DNA of 64,000 nt, taken from contig NZ_CP129970.2 of NCBI RefSeq assembly GCF_030503895.2, positions 1 through 64,000 of the forward strand, read 5' to 3'. The position numbers were made by a program, and so were the translations under genes. Of the stretch, positions 27,459 through 38,400 are shown one piece after another. Each line of letters opens with the position of its first letter. Position 1 is the stretch's first letter. This stretch comes from Marivirga arenosa (GTDB taxonomy: Bacteria > Bacteroidota > Bacteroidia > Cytophagales > Cyclobacteriaceae). The notes under the pieces are model-generated. The model made no database searches, was not told where the DNA came from, and saw nothing but the letters and a program-made list of their open reading frames with translations.

Positions 27459-28536
27459 AATAAGTTAAAATGGCATTGGCTACATATTTTATTTCTTCTT
27501 TTGTGTGGTTGGGATGAATCGGTAATGACAATACTATGTCTGCTATATTAGTTGCATTAGAACAAGATGTTGAACGGTCAAAAACATCCATATCTGAAAT
27601 TGCATTAGGATAGTGAATTTGAGTTTCTATACCTTTTTTCTTTAAGTAGCTTTTTAGACTATCTCTTTTTTCTGTTTTAATTACAAACTGATGGTAAACA
27701 TGACCTTCTGAATGAATAGGCAATGAAATTCCATTTAATTGCCTTAATATATCTTGATAGATTTTTGCAAACTCAATCCGTTTTTGATTTTCTGCATCTA
27801 AGTCTGGTAATTTTGATTGTAAAATTGCTGCTTGAAGCTCATCCATTCTACTATTTCGGCCTAACTGAATATGTTCATCACGTTTTATTTGACCATGATT
27901 GGCCCACAGATAGCAACTCTCTGCCAAATCTTGATCATTCGTTACAATAGCTCCCCCATCCCCTAACGCTCCTAAATTTTTGGTCGGATAAAAGCTGAAT
28001 GCTGCTATATCACCAAAGGCTCCAGCTTTAATTTCATTTAAACTGGCCCCATGTGCTTGAGCACAATCCTCAATTAATAGGATTCCATTTTCTTTGCAAA
28101 AAGAAGCTATTTCTTCAGTTTCAGGATGAACTTGACCGAATAAATGAGGTAAAATTATAGCTTTAGTGTTACAGTTTATCAATGATTTTAAATGATTAAA
28201 ATCCATCATAAAATGAGCTGGATTGATATCACAAAAAACCAATTGAGCGCCCACAATTTTAACAACTGAAGCATCAGAATACCAGCTAAATGCTGCAGTA
28301 ATAACTTCATCATTAGGTGAAATATTGATACTTCTCAAAATGATCTCAAGAGAATCCGTACAATTAGCGGTAAGGATTACATTTTCTACATTTAAATACC
28401 TGGCAAATGCTAGTTTAAATTTTTGATGATATTCACCATTCATAAACACACCTTTATTCACAACTTTTTGTAAAACTGACATCAAATCCTGATTTTGATT
28501 ATTCAACTTTATGAATGGAATATAATCGTAAGTCAT
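27448..28536 (-). CDS. DegT/DnrJ/EryC1/StrS family sugar aminotransferase
   Basis: The 362-residue PLP enzyme has the DegT signature: TANCTDSLEIILRS near the cofactor phosphate, EDCAQAHGA with the PLP Asp, and SFYPTKNLGALGDGGA with the Schiff-base Lys (about residue 184). NSRMDELQAAIL is the usual conserved downstream motif. The family transaminates nucleotide-activated keto sugars for surface polysaccharides. It overlaps tail-to-tail with the flippase gene, suggesting a small glycan-related pair but not an operon. The exact sugar is undetermined. Confidence 0.92.
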   Translation of the reverse strand: MTYDYIPFIKLNNQNQDLMSVLQKVVNKGVFMNGEYHQKFKLAFARYLNVENVILTANCTDSLEIILRSINISPNDEVITAAFSWYSDASVVKIVGAQLVFCDINPAHFMMDFNHLKSLINCNTKAIILPHLFGQVHPETEEIASFCKENGILLIEDCAQAHGASLNEIKAGAFGDIAAFSFYPTKNLGALGDGGAIVTNDQDLAESCYLWANHGQIKRDEHIQLGRNSRMDELQAAILQSKLPDLDAENQKRIEFAKIYQDILRQLNGISLPIHSEGHVYHQFVIKTEKRDSLKSYLKKKGIETQIHYPNAISDMDVFDRSTSCSNATNIADIVLSLPIHPNHTKEEIKYVANAILTYFKT

Positions 28537-28709
28537 CTTGTGAATTTTAAGAATAGTTTAAAGATATAGTAATTTTTATTTGCATTAAAAGACATGCTTT
28601 TCCAACTTTAAATCTGTTTTCAAATGAATGAGCGATTAATTTTACTAAATTGGTTAAATATCATTAGCAGTTCCAAATATTGGAATTATTTATTATAAAT
28701 ACGGTATAA

Positions 28710-29681
28710 ATGAAGAAAGTAGCAATAATGACCTCCGGAGGTGATGCACCAGGAATGAATGCATGTTTAAGAGCGGCAGTACGAGGGGCCATCTATCATG
28801 GGATAGAGATTTACGGCATATATAGAGGTTATGACGGCATGATTGAAGGAGATATTGTAAAGATGAATTCTCATTCAGTGAGTAACATTATTCAAAAAGG
28901 AGGAACTATTCTTAAATCAGCAAGAAGTGAAGAGTTCAAAACCAAAGAAGGCCGTAAAAAAGCATATGATCAATTGACTAAATTAGGTATAGAAGGACTA
29001 ATTACAATTGGTGGAGATGGCACCTTTACAGGAGCTAAAATTTTCTATGATGAATATCAAATTCCAACCGTAGGCGCTCCCGGAACTATAGATAATGATC
29101 TCTATGGTACTGATTATACTATTGGTTTCGATACAGCAGTTAATACTGCTTTAGGTGCAATTGATAAAATAAGAGATACTGCTGACTCTCATAATAGGCT
29201 ATTCTTTATCGAAGTTATGGGGCGTGATTCTGGCTATATTGCTATCAGGTCGGGAATTGGCGGAGGAGCTGAATTAGTAATGGTTCCTGAAACTTCAACT
29301 AGCATAAAAGAAGTTATAAGCACTCTTCAAGAAGGCTGGGCTAGACATAAAACCTCATCTATTGTTGTAGTAGCAGAAGGAGATGAAGAAGGAAATGCCA
29401 TGGAAATAGCTGAGAAGGTTAAAAAGAAAATTGCTCAGAAAGATATAAAAGTTTCAATTTTAGGCCATATACAAAGAGGTGGCTCTCCTAGTGCTCAAGA
29501 TAGGATATTGGCTAGCCGTTTAGGATTAGGTGCAATAGAAGGCTTAATGAAGGGAAAGAAAAATGTTATGGCTGGCATAATAAATGACAAGTTAGTCTAT
29601 ACTTCATTTGAAGATAGTATTACTAAAAACAAACCCCTTAATCAGGAATTAATTCATATGGTAAAAGTGTTGAGCGTCTAA
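28710..29681 (+). CDS. pfkA: ATP-dependent 6-phosphofructokinase
   Basis: The 323-residue protein catalyses fructose-6-phosphate + ATP to fructose-1,6-bisphosphate in glycolysis. Motifs are TSGGDAPGMNA, IGGDGTFTGA (Gly after GGD indicates ATP rather than pyrophosphate as donor), GTIDNDLYGTDYTIGFDTA with the catalytic Asp, EVMGRDSGYIA and LGHIQRGGSPSA. Length matches bacterial PfkA (about 320). It is followed 18 bases later by the GSCFA gene, so it may head an operon including yyaL-like and priA. Confidence 0.97.
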   Translation: MKKVAIMTSGGDAPGMNACLRAAVRGAIYHGIEIYGIYRGYDGMIEGDIVKMNSHSVSNIIQKGGTILKSARSEEFKTKEGRKKAYDQLTKLGIEGLITIGGDGTFTGAKIFYDEYQIPTVGAPGTIDNDLYGTDYTIGFDTAVNTALGAIDKIRDTADSHNRLFFIEVMGRDSGYIAIRSGIGGGAELVMVPETSTSIKEVISTLQEGWARHKTSSIVVVAEGDEEGNAMEIAEKVKKKIAQKDIKVSILGHIQRGGSPSAQDRILASRLGLGAIEGLMKGKKNVMAGIINDKLVYTSFEDSITKNKPLNQELIHMVKVLSV

Positions 29682-29699
29682 AATATTTCGAATAGGGAA

Positions 29700-30689
29700 A
29701 TGGAATTAAAAACCACAATTGAAATAAAACCAACTGAGGAAAAAATACATCCTCATGATAGAATTACTTCCATAGGAAGTTGTTTTGCAGATCATATCGG
29801 AAGTCGATTTGAGGAAATGAAAATGGATATATTAAGTAATCCATATGGAATTATTTATAATCCCATTTCTCAAATGAGACTAATCAAAGCAGCTCTAAAT
29901 GATGAGGATCTTAGAGAAGATCATATCATTGAAAACAGAGACATTTATAATCATTTAGATGCACATTCTATCTTCGGTAAGAAAAATCTTATAGAGCTCA
30001 AAGAGGGCATTAGAGAAGCTTCAGCAAAGCTTAAAGATTATTTAGAAAGTTCGAAAGTATTGATCTTAACCTTTGGAACAGCTTGGGTTTATAGATATGA
30101 GAAAACTCAGGAAATTATAGCTAACTGCCATAAGTTACCATCTCAAAATTTCAATAAGGAATTATTGGAGTTGGATGAAATTATCAGCGAAGTGAGTGCC
30201 ACGTTAAAACTCTTAAAAGAAAAAAATCCTGATTTAAGAATAATTTTAACGGTTAGCCCAGTGCGGCATATTAAAGATGGTATACCAGAAAATATGTTAA
30301 GTAAATCCATCTTAAGATTAGCTGCTCATAAAATCAAAAAATCTTTAGAAAAGACCTATTATTTTCCATCCTTTGAATTAATGTTGGATGATTTAAGGGA
30401 CTATAGGTTTTATGCTGAAGATATGATTCACCCTAACAATGTAGCTCGGAATTTTATTTGGCAACGGTTTAGAGAGACTTTCTTTTCAGAACCTTTGTTT
30501 GCGTATTGTGATAAATGGCAGTCGATAAAAAACGACTTAAACCACAGAGTGATGAACCCAGGATCAGAAGAGCATATTCAGTTTTTGGAAGCACTTCAAA
30601 AGAAATTAAATAGATTTTCAGTAATGGGAAATGTAGAAGCTGAAATTGAACATGTTGAAAAAGAATTAGAGAATGCCAAAACCCAATAA
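29700..30689 (+). CDS. GSCFA-domain protein
   Basis: The 329-residue protein is named for the motif seen near its N-terminus, [17 protein letters not shown] (about residues 25-41). The domain is related to GDSL/SGNH hydrolases: [10 protein letters not shown] is a second block, and [17 protein letters not shown] resembles the SGNH DxxHP block. No signal peptide is seen. The biochemical substrate is unknown in the family. Its last 17 bases overlap the start of the next gene, so translation is coupled with the thioredoxin-domain protein. Confidence 0.88.
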   Translation: MELKTTIEIKPTEEKIHPHDRITSIGSCFADHIGSRFEEMKMDILSNPYGIIYNPISQMRLIKAALNDEDLREDHIIENRDIYNHLDAHSIFGKKNLIELKEGIREASAKLKDYLESSKVLILTFGTAWVYRYEKTQEIIANCHKLPSQNFNKELLELDEIISEVSATLKLLKEKNPDLRIILTVSPVRHIKDGIPENMLSKSILRLAAHKIKKSLEKTYYFPSFELMLDDLRDYRFYAEDMIHPNNVARNFIWQRFRETFFSEPLFAYCDKWQSIKNDLNHRVMNPGSEEHIQFLEALQKKLNRFSVMGNVEAEIEHVEKELENAKTQ

Positions 30690-32700
30690 GCTTATTCACG
30701 AAACGAGCCCGTATCTATTACAACATGCCTACAATCCGGTTGAATGGCAGGCATGGAATGAAGAAGCTTTAAATCGAGCTAGAGCGGAAGATAAACCCAT
30801 TTTATTAAGTATTGGCTATGCTGCTTGTCACTGGTGCCACGTAATGGAGCATGAAAGTTTTGAAGATAATGAGGTAGCTAATGTGATGAATGAAAACTAT
30901 ATCTGTATTAAGCTAGATAGAGAAGAAAGGCCCGATATAGACCAGATTTACATGGATGCCATTCAAAATATGGGATTAAATGGCGGCTGGCCTCTGAATG
31001 TATTTCTAATGCCTGATCAAAAACCTTTTTATGGTGGTACTTATTTTCCTAAGCATAAATGGCTTGAGATATTAGATAAAGTAGCCATAGCCTTTCAAAA
31101 TAGTAGAAAGCAGTTAGCTGAATCGGCAGATAAATTCTCGAAAGCACTAAATGTATCTGAAGTAGAAAAGCTAAACCTCGGTATAAATAAAGATCATAAT
31201 TTTGATAATAGCGTGTTGATTCAGGCCTATCAAAAACTTAGTGAAAGCTTTGATTGGGATAATGGAGGTACCTTAGGAGCTCCTAAATTTCCAATGCCAG
31301 TTATATGGCAATTTTTAATGCAATATGCTTTTCACAGCAAAAACCCTGAAGCTAAAAAAGCATTGGAATTCACATTAGAATCAATGGCTGATGGAGGAAT
31401 CTATGATCAGATTGGTGGTGGTTTTGCTCGCTATTCTGTTGATGCGGAATGGTTTGCTCCTCATTTTGAGAAAATGTTATATGACAACGGGCAATTGATA
31501 AGTTTATATGCAGATGCTTATAGGTTCACTAAAAACCCATATTTCAAAGAAGTATTTGAAGACAGTATAAAATTCATGGTAAGAGAACTGATGGATCCTA
31601 ATTGCAGATTCTATTCCGCTCTCGATGCCGATTCTGAAGGTGTTGAAGGGAAGTTCTATACCTGGACTTATAATGAGCTTAAAAATCATATAAATGAAAA
31701 TGAAGAGCCTGTTTTAAAATTTCTCAATGTTGAAAAAGAAGGTAATTGGGAGAATGGAGTTAATATTCTTTTTCGACATACTTCCATTGAGTCTTTTTGC
31801 AAAGCTGAAAACTTGGACAGTTCTAACTTTAAAGAAACCTTCAATAGCGTTAAAGATAAATTATTAGATCAAAGAGAGGAAAGAATAAGACCAGCATTAG
31901 ATGATAAAATTCTAACTGGATGGAATGCTTTACAACTTAAAGGACTCTGTGATGCCTATAAAGCTCACAAGGACGAAAAGTACAAAGCAATTGCACTCGA
32001 CAACTTTGTTTTCTTAAGTGAATTCGTATGGGATGGAACTGTGCTTTATAGAAGCTTTAAAAATGATCAAGCGAAAATTAAAGCGTATTTAGAAGACTAT
32101 GCCCTAACTATACAGGCTCTAATTTCTTTATTTGAAATCACATCGGATTTAAAGGTTCTCAATTTTGCTGAAATGCTGGCAAACTATACGATTGAAAATT
32201 TTTATGATGAAAAGGAAAAATTATTCTTCTACACAGATAAAAATAGTGAGACTTTAATAGCCAGAAAAAAAGAGATTTTTGATAATGTAATTCCATCTTC
32301 TAATTCAATCATGATTCAAAATCTGCATTGGTTAGGGATTCTGAAAGGAAATTCTGCATTTACAGACATTTCGAATGAGATGTTAAAACAAACTCAACAT
32401 CTTATAGCCCGAGAACCAAAATTCTTGTCAAATTGGGCTTCTGCTTTTATTTTAAAATCATACCCAAGTTATGATGTAGTGATTGTGGGTAAAGATGCTA
32501 AAAAAATTCAAAGGGAATTGTGGCAACACTATTTACCTAATGCATTTTGCATGGCTATAGAGGAAGAAAATAATGATGAGTTGGTTTGGAAAGGTAAAGA
32601 AATTATTAATACTAAAACAAGTATATATGTTTGCGAAAATAATGCTTGTCAATATCCCGTTTTTACTGCCGAAGATGCTATAGCTTTACTAAGTAAATGA
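30673..32700 (+). CDS. YyaL/SSP411-like thioredoxin-domain protein (DUF255)
   Basis: The 675-residue protein has an N-terminal DUF255 thioredoxin-like domain with [20 protein letters not shown] (CHWC active site near residues 53-56), then [14 protein letters not shown] and [12 protein letters not shown]. The rest is an (alpha/alpha)6-barrel region like N-acylglucosamine epimerases ([24 protein letters not shown]). Length equals the family norm (about 670-700). Bacterial YyaL and human SPATA20 belong here; reaction unknown. It overlaps the GSCFA gene by 17 bases and priA by four. Confidence 0.92.
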   Translation: MPKPNKLIHETSPYLLQHAYNPVEWQAWNEEALNRARAEDKPILLSIGYAACHWCHVMEHESFEDNEVANVMNENYICIKLDREERPDIDQIYMDAIQNMGLNGGWPLNVFLMPDQKPFYGGTYFPKHKWLEILDKVAIAFQNSRKQLAESADKFSKALNVSEVEKLNLGINKDHNFDNSVLIQAYQKLSESFDWDNGGTLGAPKFPMPVIWQFLMQYAFHSKNPEAKKALEFTLESMADGGIYDQIGGGFARYSVDAEWFAPHFEKMLYDNGQLISLYADAYRFTKNPYFKEVFEDSIKFMVRELMDPNCRFYSALDADSEGVEGKFYTWTYNELKNHINENEEPVLKFLNVEKEGNWENGVNILFRHTSIESFCKAENLDSSNFKETFNSVKDKLLDQREERIRPALDDKILTGWNALQLKGLCDAYKAHKDEKYKAIALDNFVFLSEFVWDGTVLYRSFKNDQAKIKAYLEDYALTIQALISLFEITSDLKVLNFAEMLANYTIENFYDEKEKLFFYTDKNSETLIARKKEIFDNVIPSSNSIMIQNLHWLGILKGNSAFTDISNEMLKQTQHLIAREPKFLSNWASAFILKSYPSYDVVIVGKDAKKIQRELWQHYLPNAFCMAIEEENNDELVWKGKEIINTKTSIYVCENNACQYPVFTAEDAIALLSK

Positions 32701-35219
32701 GTCAACTTAGCTTGAATACGGTTAAGGAAGATAATTTAGAAAAAACTTTCTTTGTACAAGTATTATTACCAATACCTGTACCAAAAACTTTTACATATAG
32801 AGTAGCGAGAAATAGCGAAAATCAGATTCAAGTTGGAGTTAGAGTAATTGTCCCTTTTGGAAAAAAGAAAATCATAAGTGGAATTATTACTGATGTTCAT
32901 CATAATGCCCCTGAGGATTATGAGGCAAAATATGTTTTAGAAGTACTCGATGATTACCCTATCATCAGCAATCAACAATTAAAGCTATTTGGATGGATTG
33001 CTCAATATTATATGGCAACTGATGGAGAAGTTTTAAATGTAGGCTTGCCATCAGGGCTAAAATTAAGTAGTGAATCAAAAATCCAATTAAACCCTGCTTT
33101 TAACAAAGAAGACTCCCCCCATATTTTTAGTGAAATAGAGAGTGTGGTAATCAATGTATTGGAAAAAGAAGGCCTACTCTCCTATCAGCAATTACTCGAA
33201 ATAACAAATACAAAGCAAATCAGCTATTTAATTAAAGAATTGCTTAATAAACAGGTCATCATTTTAATAGAGCAAGTACAAGAACGTTACAAACCCAAAA
33301 CTGAAAAGAGACTAAGGTTAAAAAAAGAATGGCTAGAAGAAGCCAAACTTAATTCTCTCATGCAGGAATTGGATAAAAAACCTAAGCAATTAGATGTTCT
33401 TTTAAAATACCTTCAATCTGTCCCTATTTTCAATGAAATAGATAAAAATGAAGAAGGCATTCCAAAAAGCCTTTTAAAAGAAGAAAGCTTTTCAATTTCT
33501 TCCATCAATACATTAATAAAAAATAAAATATTTGAAGAATTTGAAATCATCGTCTCAAGATTAGATTACCTAAATAGACAAGAATTTATTGATCATGAGA
33601 TTACGTTAAGTGAAGCACAAGAAAAATGTAGATCAGAGATCAATGAAATATTTACAAAAAAGGATGTAGCGCTTCTTCATGGTATTACAGGCAGTGGTAA
33701 AACTGAAATCTATCTTTCCCTTATTAAAGAAGTAATTGAAAGTGGTTCGCAAGCTTTATTTTTATTGCCTGAAATAGCTATCACCACCCAAATGATCCAA
33801 CGGGTGAGAAAAATTTTTGGTGATCAAGTGGGTATTTATCATTCTAAATTCTCTGATGCAGAGCGCGTGGAAGTATGGAAAGGTGTAGCAGAAGGAAAGA
33901 TTAATTTTGTAATTGGTGTTCGCTCATCCATTTTACTTCCATTCAACAATCTATCACTGCTTGTAGTAGATGAGGAGCATGAAAGCAGTTATAAGCAGTT
34001 TGATCCTGCCCCACGGTATCATGCACGTGATACCGCTGTAGTTTTAGCTAAAATTCATCAGGCTAAACTTATTTTAGGTTCTGCAACACCTTCCTATGAA
34101 AGCTATTATAATGCTTTAAATGGCAAATATGGCTTAACGCAGTTAACTGAAAGATTTGGTGAGGGAAAAATGCCGGAAATTCAGGTAATTGATATGAAAA
34201 AACAAAAGGCTAAAAAGTTGGTGAAAGATGACTTTAGCCATGTATTTTTAACTGCTCTTGAGGAAGAAATTAGTAAAGGTAATCAAGCCATTATATTTCA
34301 AAACAGAAGAGGTTATGCACCCTATTTACAATGCGAAACCTGTGGATGGATAGCAGAGTGTCAAAATTGCTCGGTGAGTCTAACCTATCATATGCATCAA
34401 CATGAGCTTAAATGCCATTATTGTGGTTATAAACAAAAAAGCCCCAATGCTTGCTTAAACTGTGAATCTAGTGCATTGGTTATGAAAGGCTTTGGTACTG
34501 AAAAAATAGAAGATGATCTAAAACTGCAACTATCTGATGTTAAAATCCAAAGAATGGATAGAGATACTACCAAAAAGAAATATTCCTATAATCAAATCAT
34601 AGAAGCCTTTGAAAGTGGTGAAACTCAAATTTTGATAGGTACGCAAATGGTCACAAAAGGGCTGGATTTTGAAAAGGTGAGTTTGGTTGGAATTGTAGAT
34701 GCAGATAGAATGATGTATTATCCTGATTTTAGAGCCCATGAACGTGCATTTCAGATGATGCTTCAAGTTAGTGGAAGAGCTGGAAGAACTAATAAAGATG
34801 GAAAAGTTTTAATTCAAAGCTTTCAACCTAAACATCCTCTTTTTGATTATCTATTAAAATATGATTATGAGGGTTTTTATCAACTACAGTTAAATGAAAG
34901 ACAAGCTTTCTTCTACCCACCTTTCTGTAGATTAATTAAAATCATTTTAAAGGGATCGGAATCTCAGAATGTTTATCAATCTGCTACAATGCTCTATGAA
35001 TCCTTGGTAATTCAGCTAGGAAATCAAAGAGTGTTAGCTCCACACGAACCACTTATTTCTAAAATTAGAAATATTTATCATATGGAAATATGGATCAAAT
35101 TAGAAAAAGGATATCCCTTAGAATCAACAAAAGAGGGGATAAAATCTATTGTTGAAAAACTTAATGAAAATGCACATTTCAGAAAGATTAGAGTTATTTA
35201 TGATGTAGATCCTCAGTAA
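32697..35219 (+). CDS. priA: Primosomal protein N' (replication restart helicase)
   Basis: The 840-residue protein restarts stalled replication forks. The N-terminal DNA-binding domain is followed by SF2 helicase motifs: Walker [10 protein letters not shown] (about 330-338), DEEH box [21 protein letters not shown] (motif III) and the C-terminal [12 protein letters not shown] (motif VI). The zinc-binding region (about 547-600) has paired cysteines: [24 protein letters not shown]. The start overlaps the preceding stop as ATGA. Length is a little above E. coli PriA (732), as usual for Bacteroidota. Confidence 0.96.
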   Translation: MSQLSLNTVKEDNLEKTFFVQVLLPIPVPKTFTYRVARNSENQIQVGVRVIVPFGKKKIISGIITDVHHNAPEDYEAKYVLEVLDDYPIISNQQLKLFGWIAQYYMATDGEVLNVGLPSGLKLSSESKIQLNPAFNKEDSPHIFSEIESVVINVLEKEGLLSYQQLLEITNTKQISYLIKELLNKQVIILIEQVQERYKPKTEKRLRLKKEWLEEAKLNSLMQELDKKPKQLDVLLKYLQSVPIFNEIDKNEEGIPKSLLKEESFSISSINTLIKNKIFEEFEIIVSRLDYLNRQEFIDHEITLSEAQEKCRSEINEIFTKKDVALLHGITGSGKTEIYLSLIKEVIESGSQALFLLPEIAITTQMIQRVRKIFGDQVGIYHSKFSDAERVEVWKGVAEGKINFVIGVRSSILLPFNNLSLLVVDEEHESSYKQFDPAPRYHARDTAVVLAKIHQAKLILGSATPSYESYYNALNGKYGLTQLTERFGEGKMPEIQVIDMKKQKAKKLVKDDFSHVFLTALEEEISKGNQAIIFQNRRGYAPYLQCETCGWIAECQNCSVSLTYHMHQHELKCHYCGYKQKSPNACLNCESSALVMKGFGTEKIEDDLKLQLSDVKIQRMDRDTTKKKYSYNQIIEAFESGETQILIGTQMVTKGLDFEKVSLVGIVDADRMMYYPDFRAHERAFQMMLQVSGRAGRTNKDGKVLIQSFQPKHPLFDYLLKYDYEGFYQLQLNERQAFFYPPFCRLIKIILKGSESQNVYQSATMLYESLVIQLGNQRVLAPHEPLISKIRNIYHMEIWIKLEKGYPLESTKEGIKSIVEKLNENAHFRKIRVIYDVDPQ

Positions 35220-35245
35220 AAAAGGTCTGTTTATGAACAGACCTT
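35215..35245 (-). terminator. Rho-independent terminator for the minus-strand small-protein/T9SS operon
   Basis: AAGGTCTGTT (35222-35231) pairs perfectly with AACAGACCTT (35236-35245). Read on the minus strand the hairpin is followed by a run of T (the A run at about 35217-35223), so it mainly ends the minus-strand operon and may also stop priA transcripts. Confidence 0.8.
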
Positions 35246-35264
35246 GTAATTAAAGTTTTAAAGA

Positions 35265-35456
35265 TTATTTTTTCTTTTTATCGTATAGTTTTTTAGCGCC
35301 AAATGCAGCACCAGCAGCAATTAAGTATTCTATACCTGTAATGGGTACAGGATTACTATCTGGTGGTGGCGGTGGTGGGCCAGGCTGTGCAATTGCAGCA
35401 TAAATCCCAACAAATAAAACCATGAAAACGATTGATAATACTATTTTATAATTCAT
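35265..35456 (-). CDS. Small Pro-rich exported protein with PID-CTERM-like tail
   Basis: The 63-residue protein has an N-terminal signal segment (about residues 4-23, ending AIAQ), a run of six Pro, then PVPITGIEYLIAAGAAFGAKKLYDKKKK. The ending (Pro-Ile motif, short hydrophobic helix with AAGAAFGAKK, basic tail) resembles the PID-CTERM/VPEID-CTERM type of putative C-terminal sorting signals in Bacteroidota, though Thr replaces the Asp. It is the second gene after the large T9SS protein, 29 bases downstream, and the operon ends in a terminator. Resemblance to the sorting signal is inference; function unknown. Confidence 0.7.
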   Translation of the reverse strand: MNYKIVLSIVFMVLFVGIYAAIAQPGPPPPPPDSNPVPITGIEYLIAAGAAFGAKKLYDKKKK

Positions 35457-35485
35457 TTGTATTCCCTATTCAAATGCAGTTATTC

Positions 35486-38400
35486 TTACTGCTTAATTAT
35501 TCTTTTCGTGATACTCCCTTTATCGGATTCAAACTGCATTAAATAAGTACCATTTGAATATTTAGTCATATCCAATTCAGTTTGAGATTTTTCTAATTTA
35601 AAGCTATCAATAAACTTACCTTCAAGAGTGAAAATAGTAATATTTACTGAATTAATAGTATTTAAATCAATAAACATTTTTTCACTTACTGGATTCGGGT
35701 ATAAATTGATTGAATTTTCTAACAATTCATTAGCTTTTAAAATCTCTTGATCGAAAGAAAATACTTCACTAGTTGCTGAACAATTACCTTGAGTAACTAC
35801 TAATTCATAATCACCTTTTTGCGTAACTACTATTAGCTTATTAGTTTCATCTTCTAATAATTCACCGTTTAAGTACCATTGATAAGAGTCACCTTCAATC
35901 GAACTTTCTAATACATTATTAGAAACTAAAATACCGGGCTGAGATATATCTGTAACACTTACTGTGAAATTGATTGAATTGACTTCGCAGCTATTAGTTG
36001 CAGAACCCGTTAAGGTATAAGTAGTTGTTTCCTCTGGAGATATAGATATTCTAGCTTCATTTGTTTCAGCTAATAATTCATCACCTAAAAATAATTGATA
36101 ATTATCCATGTCCACATTAGCCGACAAATCAATGGTTAAGGTTTCATTTAAACATATGCTGTAATCATCAACTTGATCAATAACAGCAGATTCAACATAA
36201 TTTACCGAAGCTACCTGATTTGCATTTAAGGATGTACAATTTTGTCCTTCAATTAAAATATCGAATTGATTCAAGCCTGTAGTTAAACTTGTGACAGGTA
36301 CCTCAATGATCAATTTACCATCTTGGGAAGCTTGCTTTGAAACAATGGCTTCTTCTCCTGATACAAAGTTATAGGTTTTACCGTTCTGTGCGTTATTAAT
36401 TATGACAGATGCCACTCCACTACCACAGCTATTCGCATTGGTGATATCTAGATCTGGAACAATTTCTTCCTCAACATTAATGATTACTTTATCACTAAAT
36501 TCGAACTCTGAACAGCTACCATAGGAAGCTTTCATTGTAAATTCATTCGATCCTGAAGTCAATTCTGTTTTATCAATTACTATAGATTGATTGGTACCAT
36601 CTCCATCAATACTGCTTATTAATGTTCCATCTTGATACACACTATAAGTAACACCTGATTGACCTGTGAAATCTATGGAAGCAGAATTATCAATACAAAT
36701 ATCATTTGATTCAAAAGCAATATTCTCATCAATTACTAAATCTTGATATTTAATTTCTAATGTTGATTGTAAAGTACCGCTTTGACAAGCATCCTTTTCA
36801 GCAGCTATCGTAAATTCATTAAGACCTGAGTTAAGATCTTTAACTGAAATAAAACCATCGTAAATACTTCCTGTCCCATTTACTGATTGTATTGTATCTT
36901 GCCCATCAAGAATATAATAATTAGCTCCTAATTGAGTATTAATACTGAAAGAAGCTTGATTATCAGCACTACAAATTGAAGAACCACTTACTTCTTGATT
37001 TAAAATCAATTCATCATAAACTTGAACTTGAGCGTTTCCAACATTGGTAGTATCACAACCACTTACAAAGGCTTGAATTGTAAAATCATTAATTGAACTT
37101 GCTAATAATTCAGTTGATATGTCAACATTTGCATCAGCACCATTTCCTTCAACAGAAGCTACAACTTCATCCCCTTTTGAAATCAAATAGTTTACAAAGG
37201 TTTCAGTATTTTGTAGTACAATTGTAGCATTTTGTTGAGGACAAACATCATCACTAACAGTTGATATTTGTGAAGGTTGATTAGAATTTAATATAATTTC
37301 AAATCTATCAGAACCTTTTGAGGCTAGCTCATCCGTTACCTGAAAGTTATAGACTAAATTATCAGTAATCTGATTTTCTGTATTCAAGAAATTATCTTTC
37401 AATATTAATTCTTGAGTACTTACTGTACTAATTCCAGAGAAATCTAATGCATAGTCATCTCCTACTACCATTTGTTCCAAGTTCAATTTTATTGATCTGC
37501 TACAATTTGAAGAATTGGTTACCGGAGCTAATCTATTTACTTTAACCATTTCATTATCTTCTGTTAAAGTAGAAATTGTCTCATATGTATTTAATAACCT
37601 AACTGCATCGTATTTCGGTTCGTAATTGTCTGTCGCATTCTGATTAAATGAAACAATAGTTATATCATCATAATCAGGTGTCTTTAAGATAATCTCAAAT
37701 CTTTCTTGAGGTAAAGTTCTATAGTAAGTAGGTGTTGTACCCGTTACTTTTGTAGCCTCAGTTGCACTTAGAACTGCACCATTTGTTGTAGCTCTTACAA
37801 ATATACCTTGACCTTGAGGAATTAATTGTTGGACTGCTCCATCAAGAGGCTCATATGCTTGGGATGATGGATTATACAAATAAGCTGTACCTGCATCAAT
37901 ACCTGAACGATCCCATTGTGACCAATCTGTTGGAGCTGGATAAGGATTAGAAACCATATGCCAACCTGAACCATCAGATGATCCTGTTCTGGATAATACA
38001 ATATTAAAATCACCAGAAAAAACTGTTCCATTCCCCTCTATTATACCACTTGCTGGTTCTCCAGCATAGTTGAAAATATAATAACCTTCACCATGAGTGA
38101 ATGACTCACCATTACCAGAGGAAGGGAAACCTGTATAACCATTATCAAAAATACCATTACCGGCAGCTACTTCATCAAATGCGTATATAGAATAAGTACA
38201 TCCTGCAGTAGGGCATGCACTAGCTCCGGTAAAAGGCCCAGTAACTGATAATTCGTCCTGAATTTCTGAAACGCTTAATCCAGAAACTGGGAAACCTACT
38301 ATATGGTACCCCCTATTATCACCTCCAACAGTATAAATAGCACGCTGAACATTCATGGTTCCATCCAAGGTTGCAGTGCCAATGTTATCAATAGCCGCAT

